Below are positions 17,808 through 26,178 of a stretch of DNA of 64,000 bases, piece after piece. Every line of letters begins with the position of its first letter. The first letter of the stretch is position 1. The notes beneath the pieces are model-generated. The model ran no database searches. It was not told the DNA's origin and was given only the letters and a program-made list of their open reading frames with translations. A program made the translations under genes and the position numbers. The stretch covers positions 62,001 through 126,000 of the forward strand of contig JAGAJL010000012.1 in NCBI GenBank assembly GCA_017626095.1. Reading direction: 5' to 3'. The DNA comes from Lachnospiraceae bacterium (GTDB taxonomy: Bacteria > Bacillota > Clostridia > Lachnospirales > Lachnospiraceae).

Positions 17808-18845
17808 ATGAAGATATTGATGATTGGTCTTGGCAGTATCGGTCAGCGCCATTTGAGAAATATAAAAAGAGTGTTGGGAGACGAGGCAGAAATCATTGCA
17901 TATCGCGTCAGAGGCCTGCAGCGAACCTTTTCTGACACGATGCAAATTCGGGAAAATGTCAGTCTGGAAGAGGAATTTCATATTACTTCTTTTTCTACGC
18001 TGGAAGAAGCACTTTCCGAGAAACCGGAGGTCGCTTTTATTACCAATCCGACGAACCTCCACATTGCCTGTGCCACAGCCTGCGCAAAAGCCGGATGTCA
18101 TCTGTTTTTGGAAAAGCCGATTTCGGATGACATGACGGGTATGGATGAATTAAAAGAGGCAATTCGTGAAAACAATGTCAAGGTGTTTGTGGGTTATCAG
18201 AACCGCTTTCATCCCGGAATCCGTGTTGTGAAAGAGACTCTTCAAAAGAAAGAACTTGGTCGTATTTTATCCGTGGAGGCGGTTGTGGGGGAAAGACTTA
18301 CCACAATGCACACATACGAAGATTATAAAGAAACTTACATGGCACGAAAAGACATGGGTGGCGGAGTAGTAACCAACCAGCTTGTTCACGAAATGGATTA
18401 TCTGTATTACTTATTTGGAAAGCCACTTACGGTTTACGCCTTTGGCGGTACGCAGGGCGATTTATCTATCGATGTCGAAGATAATTGTGATGGCATTTTT
18501 ACTTTGGATTATGATGGGCAGATTTTGGGAGCCAGAGTGCATGCTGACTTTTATCAAAGTCCTCCTTCCCGTTTTATCAAAGTAGTCGGCGAGCATGGCA
18601 AAATCCGGGCTGATTTAATTAAGAACACCGTGACCAAAACTGTGAAGGATGAAACCAAAACAACAGAGTTTCCGGAATTTTCACGTAACGATATGTTTAT
18701 TGAGGAATTAAAGCTGTTTTTTGACAGTATCAGAAAGCATACGCCCGAAGCTATCACTTTAGAAGACGGAATTGTCAGTTTGAAGATGGCTTTGGCAATC
18801 AAAGAATCTATGAAAACGGGGGAAATTGTACATGTCAATATTTGA
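17808..18845 (+). CDS. Gfo/Idh/MocA family sugar dehydrogenase
   Basis: 345 residues. The Rossmann NAD(P)-binding motif GLGSIGQRH is at about 7-15 and the conserved EKP at 102-104, followed by GYQNRFHP and GGGVVTNQLVHEMDYL of the C-terminal substrate domain. It overlaps the SDR gene by 14 bases, so the pair probably carries out two linked redox steps on one nucleotide sugar or nonulosonic acid precursor. Similar Gfo+SDR pairs occur in flagellar and capsular sugar loci beside cytidylyltransferases, but no cytidylyltransferase is seen here. The substrate is unknown. Confidence 0.9.
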   Translation: MKILMIGLGSIGQRHLRNIKRVLGDEAEIIAYRVRGLQRTFSDTMQIRENVSLEEEFHITSFSTLEEALSEKPEVAFITNPTNLHIACATACAKAGCHLFLEKPISDDMTGMDELKEAIRENNVKVFVGYQNRFHPGIRVVKETLQKKELGRILSVEAVVGERLTTMHTYEDYKETYMARKDMGGGVVTNQLVHEMDYLYYLFGKPLTVYAFGGTQGDLSIDVEDNCDGIFTLDYDGQILGARVHADFYQSPPSRFIKVVGEHGKIRADLIKNTVTKTVKDETKTTEFPEFSRNDMFIEELKLFFDSIRKHTPEAITLEDGIVSLKMALAIKESMKTGEIVHVNI

Positions 18846-19665
18846 CCAGTTTAAAATCAAAGATCAGGTAATCATCATTACGGGAGGAGCCGGATTAATC
18901 GGAAGAAGACACGCAGAAGCGGTTTTAGAAGGCGAAGGAATTCCGGTTCTCTTAGATATATTTGAAGAGCCGCTAAAAAAGGTAAAAGAGGAATTTTTGC
19001 AGCAGTATCCGGACCGTGCCATAGAAACCTGTGTTGCGGATATTACCAACCGTTCCTGTTTAGAATCCATCCGGGATGAGCTACTTAAAAAATACGGACA
19101 TATTGACGGTTTGATTAATAATGCCGCCAACAATCCCAAAGTAGAGGGCGGATCCAAAAATCTCGGAGCTATGCGCTTTCATAATCTGCCTTTGGATATC
19201 TGGGAAGATGATATGCGCGTTGGTCTGACGGGAGCTTTTCTTTGCTGCCAGGTCTTTGGTTATGAAATGGAAAAACAGAAAAAAGGCGTTATCATCAATA
19301 TTTCTTCGGATTACGGTGTAATTTCACCCAATCAGAATATTTATAAAAAAGAAGGCGTGCCGGAAGAAGAGCAGACGGTAAAACCTGTTTCTTATTCCGT
19401 TGTAAAGCACGGAATCATGGGACTGACCAGATATTTGGCGACCTATTGGGCAAAATGCGGTGTGCGTGTGAATACACTTTGCCCCGCATCTCTTGCAAAC
19501 GGACAAAATGAAGAATTTGTCCAAAAAATCAGTGAATTAATTCCCATGGGAAGAATGTCCAGACCGGATGAATATCCGGCTACCGTGCTCTATATGCTGT
19601 CTGAGGCAAGCTCTTATATGACAGGGGCAACCGTTATTTTGGATGGCGGACGTACAATCTGGTAA
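18832..19665 (+). CDS. Short-chain dehydrogenase/reductase (SDR)
   Basis: 277 residues from the ATG at 18832, preceded by a GGGGGAA ribosome site inside the previous gene; a TTG codon two codons earlier is less likely. The TGGAGLIG cofactor motif is at 17-24. NNAANNP, the NISSDYG serine region and the SYSVVKHG YxxxK active site are present, then a GAT-DGG C-terminus. The family uses NAD(P)H to reduce or oxidise a hydroxyl or keto group. The 14-base overlap with the Gfo/Idh/MocA gene implies joint function in a modified-sugar pathway, possibly that of the NeuB-family product at 53474. Confidence 0.9.
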   Translation: MSIFDQFKIKDQVIIITGGAGLIGRRHAEAVLEGEGIPVLLDIFEEPLKKVKEEFLQQYPDRAIETCVADITNRSCLESIRDELLKKYGHIDGLINNAANNPKVEGGSKNLGAMRFHNLPLDIWEDDMRVGLTGAFLCCQVFGYEMEKQKKGVIINISSDYGVISPNQNIYKKEGVPEEEQTVKPVSYSVVKHGIMGLTRYLATYWAKCGVRVNTLCPASLANGQNEEFVQKISELIPMGRMSRPDEYPATVLYMLSEASSYMTGATVILDGGRTIW

Positions 19666-19757
19666 TTATTTCGTGATAACTGGTATGTAAGATACCATGA
19701 AATAATATGTGCGAATGATATGATTTTTGATAGAAATATTATTAGAAAGAGATAAAA

Positions 19758-20954
19758 ATGCAGGAAGCAAAAAAACTTGGCTATTTGGACGGGCTCAAAG
19801 TCATCGCCTGTTTTATGGTCTTTAATTTTCATTTTGTAAATCTGTTTTATCCCGGTGAATATTGCCTTTTACCGGAATATTATCATGCACCGAAAGTAGA
19901 ATATTTTATCGGTTCCACGCCTCTCAATATTCTGTGCGGAGCGAAGTTTGCGGTACGCATTTTTTTGGCGCTAAGTGGATTTTTTGTTGGATATCGTTTC
20001 TTTTTGACCAAAGATAAAGAATCTTTAAAATCCGGAGCCATAAAAAAATATTTCCGACTGGTATTTCCGATTGTGGCTGCCAATCTTTTGGTCTATATTC
20101 TGATGAAGCTTTCCTTGTATCAGAACGCGGAGGCATCTGTTTTAGCACATTCGGAGGTTTTTTCAGGCAATTACAATACCTTTGCACCCAGTTTGGGAGG
20201 AGCCTTGAAAGAGGCTTTTATCGGTTGTTTTATCAATGGCTCTAATCAGTATAATGGGCCCATCTGGTTTATCTTTTATGAGTTTTTCGGAACTCTAATG
20301 GTTGCTGTCATCATTTTACTGTTCGGAGAAAAAAAATGGCGCCACATCGTTTATGCGGTTGCGGCAATTGCCTTTATCCGTTCGGATTTTCTTTCCATGA
20401 TTTTAGGCATGGTAGTTTGTGATCTGACCTATTGTGAGCCTAAATGGCTTGCAAAGTTTTCGACGAAGCGGTGGCTTATGGGATTGCTTTTGGCATGCGG
20501 AATTTTCTTAGGCTCATTTCCGCCAATCGGTGAACATTATGAAGGAACCATTTATCAGTTCTTTCCCATCAAAGTTATGTTTTATTATAATGTGGCTGCA
20601 CCTATGATTTTATATGCGCTGTTACATTTGAAAACTGTGCCGAAGGCTTTGGACATCAAGGTGCTGACCTGGTTTACCAAATATACTTATTGTTTTTATT
20701 TGCTGCATTTTCCAATCCTATGTACCTTTTCGAGCGGATTGTTTATCGCATGGTATGGAAAAATAAATTATCATTTATTGGCATTCATTAATGTACTTCT
20801 GACGGTTTTACTGATTTCGGTTCTGGCTGTATTGATGCATAAATTTGTTGAAAAACCAGGCATTAAAATAGCGAATATGGTTGTGGAATTATTTGAAGGT
20901 AATACTGGGGAAGAGAAAACTGTAGAAGAAAAAACTGAGATAGAAAAAACTTAA
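19758..20954 (+). CDS. Acyltransferase family 3 membrane protein
   Basis: 398 residues with about ten hydrophobic segments. The N-terminus YLDGLKVIACFMVFNFHFVNLF has the start of the acyltransferase-3 signature, with the catalytic-type histidine after the first helix. NGPIWFIFYEF and the C-terminal YCFYLLHFPIL stretch are also typical. These enzymes O-acylate sugars on exported or lipid-linked glycans. A low-complexity E/K/T tail (EEKTVEEKTEIEKT) ends the protein. It begins 92 bases after the SDR gene, in the same direction. Confidence 0.88.
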   Translation: MQEAKKLGYLDGLKVIACFMVFNFHFVNLFYPGEYCLLPEYYHAPKVEYFIGSTPLNILCGAKFAVRIFLALSGFFVGYRFFLTKDKESLKSGAIKKYFRLVFPIVAANLLVYILMKLSLYQNAEASVLAHSEVFSGNYNTFAPSLGGALKEAFIGCFINGSNQYNGPIWFIFYEFFGTLMVAVIILLFGEKKWRHIVYAVAAIAFIRSDFLSMILGMVVCDLTYCEPKWLAKFSTKRWLMGLLLACGIFLGSFPPIGEHYEGTIYQFFPIKVMFYYNVAAPMILYALLHLKTVPKALDIKVLTWFTKYTYCFYLLHFPILCTFSSGLFIAWYGKINYHLLAFINVLLTVLLISVLAVLMHKFVEKPGIKIANMVVELFEGNTGEEKTVEEKTEIEKT

Positions 20955-21024
20955 GAAGACATTTCTTAAACATATTGAAAATTGTAAGCAGTAGATAACA
21001 AAAGCAGGAAGCATTGTAGAAGAT

Positions 21025-22125
21025 ATGAAAGAAAATGTTTTGCGCAAGAACTGGATTGATGCCGCAAAGGCTGTTGCCATGTTCATTGTAGTATTAAATC
21101 ATAGCGAACTTCGAATACCCGGCGTAAATTTTTGGGGCGGCATGTTTTTTGTGCCGGCCTTTTTCCTATTGTCCGGTTACACCTATCATCCGGATAATGG
21201 GACGTATATTGACTATGTAAAAAAGAAAGCAAAACGTCTGCTAATTCCTTATCTGGTGGTCAATCTTTTTTTATTTCTGTTCTTTTTAATAAAAAGGGTT
21301 TTGACACATAATTTATCTTCGGATTTTGTTGTCAGGTCACTCTTTGGAATTCTATATGGTCGAAATCAGATTTTTATAAGATCAGATTATCATTCGAATC
21401 TGATGATTAATCTCAATGCACCGACCTGGTTTTTGCCTGCATTATTTGTAGCGTTGATCATGTTGGAAGGCTTTTATCGTTTATATAAAGGAAATGAAAA
21501 AAAAGTAGTGCTGATTGTAGTTGTTTATGCGCTTTTTGCAACCGGATATCATTATTTCGTGCCGGTTCTTTTGCCTTGGTGTCTTGATATCATGCCGTTT
21601 TTCCTTTTGATGATGTTGGCCGGAAATCTGCTCAAAAAAATAGATTTTTTTAATGAGAATGATGAAAAATTAATTTTGGAGATTTCTCCTAAAATAAGGC
21701 GTGTTGTCATTGTGCTCCTTTTTATCATCTGTATCGTTTCAGGACTGCTCAACGGTTCCTATAATTTATCGCTGAGCGATACCGGAAAGAGTGTTACATT
21801 GATGTGTACGGCGGCAATCAGTTCTTCTATTTTATTAATGGTCATCATGAACTTACTGGATAAAAAAGCAGAAAAAATCTGCTCCATTTTAGCAAAACTT
21901 GGTAAGCATACGCTAACTATTTTGTGCTATCACTATTTTATTCTGGTTATGGTGATGATGGTTCTCGGATTTTTAGACAATTATCTTATGAATTGGATCA
22001 TGCAGTATCCGGACTGGGTTTTACAAATGCTTTATGCTGTTGAAAAGTTGGTAGCCATCGTTGTCTCAATTGCTGCTTGTGTGATGATAGATGGAATTAA
22101 GAGAAAAATATCCCATAGTGTGTAA
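21025..22125 (+). CDS. Acyltransferase family 3 membrane protein
   Basis: 366 residues. RKNWIDAAKAVAMFIVVLNHSEL carries the family pattern with the first-helix histidine, followed by FFVPAFFLLSGY and the NAPTWFLPALF stretch, all typical of acyltransferase-3 enzymes related to the OafA/WecH group. It lacks the charged inserts seen in the third acyltransferase gene at 24742. It is 70 bases downstream of another acyltransferase-3 gene, so two different O-acyl modifications, or two positions, are plausible. Confidence 0.88.
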   Translation: MKENVLRKNWIDAAKAVAMFIVVLNHSELRIPGVNFWGGMFFVPAFFLLSGYTYHPDNGTYIDYVKKKAKRLLIPYLVVNLFLFLFFLIKRVLTHNLSSDFVVRSLFGILYGRNQIFIRSDYHSNLMINLNAPTWFLPALFVALIMLEGFYRLYKGNEKKVVLIVVVYALFATGYHYFVPVLLPWCLDIMPFFLLMMLAGNLLKKIDFFNENDEKLILEISPKIRRVVIVLLFIICIVSGLLNGSYNLSLSDTGKSVTLMCTAAISSSILLMVIMNLLDKKAEKICSILAKLGKHTLTILCYHYFILVMVMMVLGFLDNYLMNWIMQYPDWVLQMLYAVEKLVAIVVSIAACVMIDGIKRKISHSV

Positions 22126-22275
22126 CTGGCGGGGCATGAGAGATAAAAATGAGAAGGCCATACCCCGCGGCAAACAACCGGCGGAGCGTAGAAGACATAA
22201 ACAGAGAAATATGGAACAGAAAACAGAAATCTGAGAACTATAGAAATACAGAAAAGAACGGAAAGAATATATTAT
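22126..22275 (+). other. Spacer with a GC-rich hairpin
   Basis: GCGGGGCATG at 22129-22138 pairs with CATACCCCGC at 22159-22168 (one G-T pair), just after the acyltransferase stop. A terminator is possible but no T-run follows. The GC content is clearly higher than in surrounding spacers. The rest of the spacer is A-rich degenerate sequence of the kind seen between other genes in this locus. Confidence 0.5.
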
Positions 22276-24741
22276 ATGCAGACAAAGTTTTATCGGGGAA
22301 TCCGGTTTTTTATTTTTTCCATATCGATGGCAGTTTTTGCTATATTTTCCATATACTTGCTAATTATGGGAGCATTTGTATGGTTTAACGGTGGCTGCAG
22401 TGCTTTTGAGCAACTGCCGGTTATTCTGCGCGGAATTTGCATGTTGCTGTCAGTCATGCTTTTAACCATGGTATATCGTATTGTGGGGAAAAAGCTTGTT
22501 TCTTTACCAAAGCAGAAACTAAAACAAATTGCCATGATGACCGGTGCATGTATGTTCGTGCTGCAGATGGTATTTGTGATGCTTGCAAAAGCCGGGATAC
22601 GCTATGATTCGTTAAAAGTAGTAGATGAAGCCATTGCTCTTTTCAGTCAGCCGGGAATACAGGAAACGGATTTGGAGGGATATTTTGCCCGTTATGCCAA
22701 TAACTACGCTATGACGATCATGACGCACTGGTTTATTAAAATCTTTCGTATGATTGGTCTGATCAGGCAGGATTTTTCCAATGCGGTCATTGTTTTACAG
22801 TTTATCAATGTTCTGTTTGTAGATGCTGCATTTGCCGGCTGTTATGCTTTTTTAAATAAATATTTTTCAAAAGCAAAGGCTGTCTTGTTTTTGCTTTACA
22901 TGGTCTTTAATCCTTTAAGCTATGTCTGGCTTCCGTTTTATTATACCAATACCTGTTCCATGGCCTTTGCCATCTGGGGGATTTATCTTTTATATACGGT
23001 TTATGACTTAATATGTGAGAAAAATGATAAAATAACAAAGCAAGCAGAAATGCATAAAGCGACAATTGGAGAAAACGAAGAGCAAGTAGAAAAACAAGAA
23101 GTAGCAATCGGAGAAAATGTAAAACAATCAGAAATTCAAGTTGTAGCAATCGAAGAAAACATAAAACAATCAGAAACGAAAACAGAAGAAACGATAGACA
23201 CAGATAATGATTTGAAGCAACAAAGGCGAAATCATATAAAGCAAATACTTTATACTATATTAGCCGGTATTATCTTTTACTTTGGTTATAAGCTTCGTGC
23301 AACGGTGGCCATTGCACTGATTGCCGCTGTTATCGGCCTGTATTGCAGGGGAAAACGGATAAATCTAAAAAGCTTTATCCTTGTTCTTCTTCTGTTTTGT
23401 ATCTCATTTGGAGGCACAAAAATCATTTATGGTGCCGTGGAAGATCACTATCTGGCATTTGATGAAACAGATACGGCATTTCCTTTGACACATTGGATTG
23501 CTATGGGATTGAACGAATTGGGGGATGGTTCTTTTAATGCAAATGATGAACAAAGAACCATGAGTTATCTTACTGCGAAGGAGAAAAAAGATGCGACTGT
23601 TTCGCTGCTAAAGGAGCGTGCAGACGAACTGGGAGCTTTGGGTATTGCAAAGCTGTATATGCGCAAATTGTCCAATACCTATGCGGATGGTGCGGGTGGT
23701 TACCATTCGGAGTTGAATATCAGCAGTGACTATGGTCTGATTTGGCAGATTGTCTACGGAGTTCACAGAGATCCGGTTCTTTTATGGACCCAGATTTTTT
23801 ATTTGATGTCAATTTTGTGCAGTATTTTTGCTGTTGTTTCTTTCTTTCAAAAAAGATTGCCGGTCGAAGGATTTGTTTTACTGCTTTTATTAACAGGAAG
23901 TTATCTGTTTCAGATGATTTGGGAATCTGCAACGATTTACAGTATCGGGACGATGTATTTAAATGGATGTATGGTTGCCTTAGGCTTACCGATGTGGAAA
24001 ATGAAACATCTTACAGAAAGTGGAATAAAGAAAAATGCATTGCTTCTTGCAGATGATGCTGTGGAGGAATATACATTAATTACTGCAGAAAAGGTTGTGG
24101 AGAAAGATGTATCAATCTTTTCAGAAGGCATAATAAAGAAACAATCATTGCTTTCTGCAAATATTTTTGAAAATAATAGGAAATACAAAAAAAACAAAAA
24201 ACACAATAGAATAGTATTTAATCTCTGTGTTATATTATTTGGAATTCTTGGTTTGGGAATTCTAATTGGAAAATTAGCGAAAACGGATTATGTTGAGGTC
24301 AGTGTCAGTGTCGACCAGTTTTTATTCCAGGCACAGGAATATCCGGCATTATCCGATGGACAATGCATTACACAGACCTTTGAGAGTGAAAAAGATTTTT
24401 CTATCATATCATTTCAGGTACGTAACCTGACGGGAGCGTATAATGATAGTGTTTACATGATTTCGTTATGTGATCAGAATGGAAATTGTTTACAGAAACA
24501 GCAGTTGATTGGTTCTGAGACGACGGACTACGGATTTTGTCCTCTCTGTTTTCAAAATGTGCCTGAGGTTACAAAATATGAAATACAGATTGAAAAAGAA
24601 GCCGGTGAAGATGATTTGATTTTCTTATATTATGATACCGGACACTACGACACCTATCAAAAAGGAAAGATGACAGGACCAATGATTGAAGGCGAGCTTG
24701 CGGATTTGTTATTCGAGGTTTATGACCGGGAGGAAGAGTAA
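22276..24741 (+). CDS. Polytopic GT-C-like membrane glycosyltransferase with C-terminal beta domain (paralogue)
   Basis: 821 residues, paralogous to the protein at 10866. Shared points are an acidic motif after the third membrane segment (IRYDSL), the YFARYANN motif in place of YPNQN, GYKLRATV, TDTAFPLTHW, YADGAGGY and the C-terminal NDSVY beta domain. Two charged inserts interrupt the membrane part: one encoded at about 23025-23230, made of 14-residue repeats, and one at about 24005-24205. The first occupies the same loop as the unrelated KETG-rich insert of the paralogue. The ATG of the next gene follows the stop with no gap, so the genes are coupled. Likely acts at the outer membrane face; sugar unknown. 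Confidence 0.72.
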   Translation: MQTKFYRGIRFFIFSISMAVFAIFSIYLLIMGAFVWFNGGCSAFEQLPVILRGICMLLSVMLLTMVYRIVGKKLVSLPKQKLKQIAMMTGACMFVLQMVFVMLAKAGIRYDSLKVVDEAIALFSQPGIQETDLEGYFARYANNYAMTIMTHWFIKIFRMIGLIRQDFSNAVIVLQFINVLFVDAAFAGCYAFLNKYFSKAKAVLFLLYMVFNPLSYVWLPFYYTNTCSMAFAIWGIYLLYTVYDLICEKNDKITKQAEMHKATIGENEEQVEKQEVAIGENVKQSEIQVVAIEENIKQSETKTEETIDTDNDLKQQRRNHIKQILYTILAGIIFYFGYKLRATVAIALIAAVIGLYCRGKRINLKSFILVLLLFCISFGGTKIIYGAVEDHYLAFDETDTAFPLTHWIAMGLNELGDGSFNANDEQRTMSYLTAKEKKDATVSLLKERADELGALGIAKLYMRKLSNTYADGAGGYHSELNISSDYGLIWQIVYGVHRDPVLLWTQIFYLMSILCSIFAVVSFFQKRLPVEGFVLLLLLTGSYLFQMIWESATIYSIGTMYLNGCMVALGLPMWKMKHLTESGIKKNALLLADDAVEEYTLITAEKVVEKDVSIFSEGIIKKQSLLSANIFENNRKYKKNKKHNRIVFNLCVILFGILGLGILIGKLAKTDYVEVSVSVDQFLFQAQEYPALSDGQCITQTFESEKDFSIISFQVRNLTGAYNDSVYMISLCDQNGNCLQKQQLIGSETTDYGFCPLCFQNVPEVTKYEIQIEKEAGEDDLIFLYYDTGHYDTYQKGKMTGPMIEGELADLLFEVYDREEE
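23059..23190 (+). repeat. In-frame 42/45-bp repeat in membrane-protein loop
   Basis: Units start near 23059, 23104 and 23146 and encode AIGENVKQSE-type segments. The spacings are 45 and 42 bases, both multiples of three. Located in a predicted cytoplasmic loop. Confidence 0.8.
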
Positions 24742-26178
24742 ATGAAAAGCATGACAGGAAATGTCAAAGTAAATGCAGAATTTACAAAACTGAATAGAGA
24801 TATTTCTTTAGATGCTGTTAAGGGATTTGCCATTCTACTGGTTATGTTGGGTCATTGCATTGTGTTAAATGGGTTAGCAGACCCTTACTTATATGATGCT
24901 ATTGCAGCGGTTCAGATGCCGTTGTTTATGGCAGTGAGCGGATATCTTGCAGGACAAAAACATGGTGAGCCGGAACAAAAGCCTGATTTAAAAAGAAGTG
25001 CCAAAACTTTTGGAAAGAGAAGTGTAGCATATCTGGTTCCCTTTTTTACATGGATGATAATTGTTTCGTTTCCACATTGTTTGAAGGAGCTAAAAACAGA
25101 GTTGTTTCATTTAGATTATGGGCTCTGGTTTCTGGCGACACTTTGGATTATCACACTTGTTCATATGATAGCATCATATCTTGCCGATTATTCTGCGTAT
25201 ACCGTAAGTATGCATGGCGCTGTGGTTTCACAAAGTGCGGTTGAAAATGAAACTGATACTATGCATGATGTTGTGGATGGACAACATACAATTGAAAATG
25301 AATCTAAAACGATTGGTAGCCAAGATGAAATGGAAAAAAGGGATTGCCATGGCCCTAATAAAGTAGGTCGCAAGGAAAAAACAATCCGATTTCTTGTATA
25401 TTGTCTGGTTATTTTTATCTGTTATTCCGGTTTCTTTTTACAGGCTCGAAGCGGAAATACCTTTTTAAGCCCCAGTCTGACAGTGCGTTATCTGCCATTT
25501 TATGTTGTGGCATATCTGGTGGCTTATGATGTTCTTCCGTATTTACAAAAAAGGAAAACTCATGGATTGGATGATGGACAAGAGCAGTATACAATTGGAC
25601 AAAACAAAGTAGATGAATTAGATAAAATCAAACAGACAACTATGAATGAGTATGTTGAAAAATGTGATGATACTAGTATGAAAGGCAGAGCAGATGGAGC
25701 CCCAAAAATAAAATCCATTAGGAATAATCACATAGTTAGTAATATCTTTTGTATGTTGTGCACACTTATTTTCATTTATCTGGTATGTGCCTATGACATG
25801 GTGGTGGTAACGGATACGACCTCGCTCATTATCCAGATGACAGCCTCTTTTTTGGGTGTTTTTGCCTGCTTTTACGGCGTGGCACATTTTTGTAAAGGAT
25901 GGTTACAAAGGGCTTTTGCATATATCGGTCAGTATACTTTGGAAATCTACGTTCTTCATTTCCGTTTTGCAAGAATTTTGGGACTTTCTGAGAAAAATCT
26001 GTCGCCCTTTCATGCGGATACTATATTGTGGATACTCGCAACATTTGTACTTATGAGTATTCTGACGGCTGTCTTTATTTCTGCTTTGAAGCAGCTTTGG
26101 ATAACTGATTTCTTATGCTTCGGAAAAATCCGTTCTCGCAGGAAGAAACAAACATCACAAGAAGCAGAAATACCGTAA
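24742..26178 (+). CDS. Acyltransferase family 3 membrane protein with long charged inserts
   Basis: 478 residues, about 100 longer than its two relatives in the window. The N-terminus ISLDAVKGFAILLVMLGHCIVL carries the family signature with the histidine; VQMPLFMAVSGYLAG and the C-terminal YTLEIYVLHFRFA also fit. The extra length is two hydrophilic low-complexity inserts, encoded at about 25205-25380 and 25545-25720, both placed between membrane segments. The start abuts the stop of the GT-C-like gene, with GGGAGGAAG at 24728-24736 as ribosome site. The last 104 bases overlap the end of the convergent gene on the other strand. Confidence 0.85.
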   Translation: MKSMTGNVKVNAEFTKLNRDISLDAVKGFAILLVMLGHCIVLNGLADPYLYDAIAAVQMPLFMAVSGYLAGQKHGEPEQKPDLKRSAKTFGKRSVAYLVPFFTWMIIVSFPHCLKELKTELFHLDYGLWFLATLWIITLVHMIASYLADYSAYTVSMHGAVVSQSAVENETDTMHDVVDGQHTIENESKTIGSQDEMEKRDCHGPNKVGRKEKTIRFLVYCLVIFICYSGFFLQARSGNTFLSPSLTVRYLPFYVVAYLVAYDVLPYLQKRKTHGLDDGQEQYTIGQNKVDELDKIKQTTMNEYVEKCDDTSMKGRADGAPKIKSIRNNHIVSNIFCMLCTLIFIYLVCAYDMVVVTDTTSLIIQMTASFLGVFACFYGVAHFCKGWLQRAFAYIGQYTLEIYVLHFRFARILGLSEKNLSPFHADTILWILATFVLMSILTAVFISALKQLWITDFLCFGKIRSRRKKQTSQEAEIP

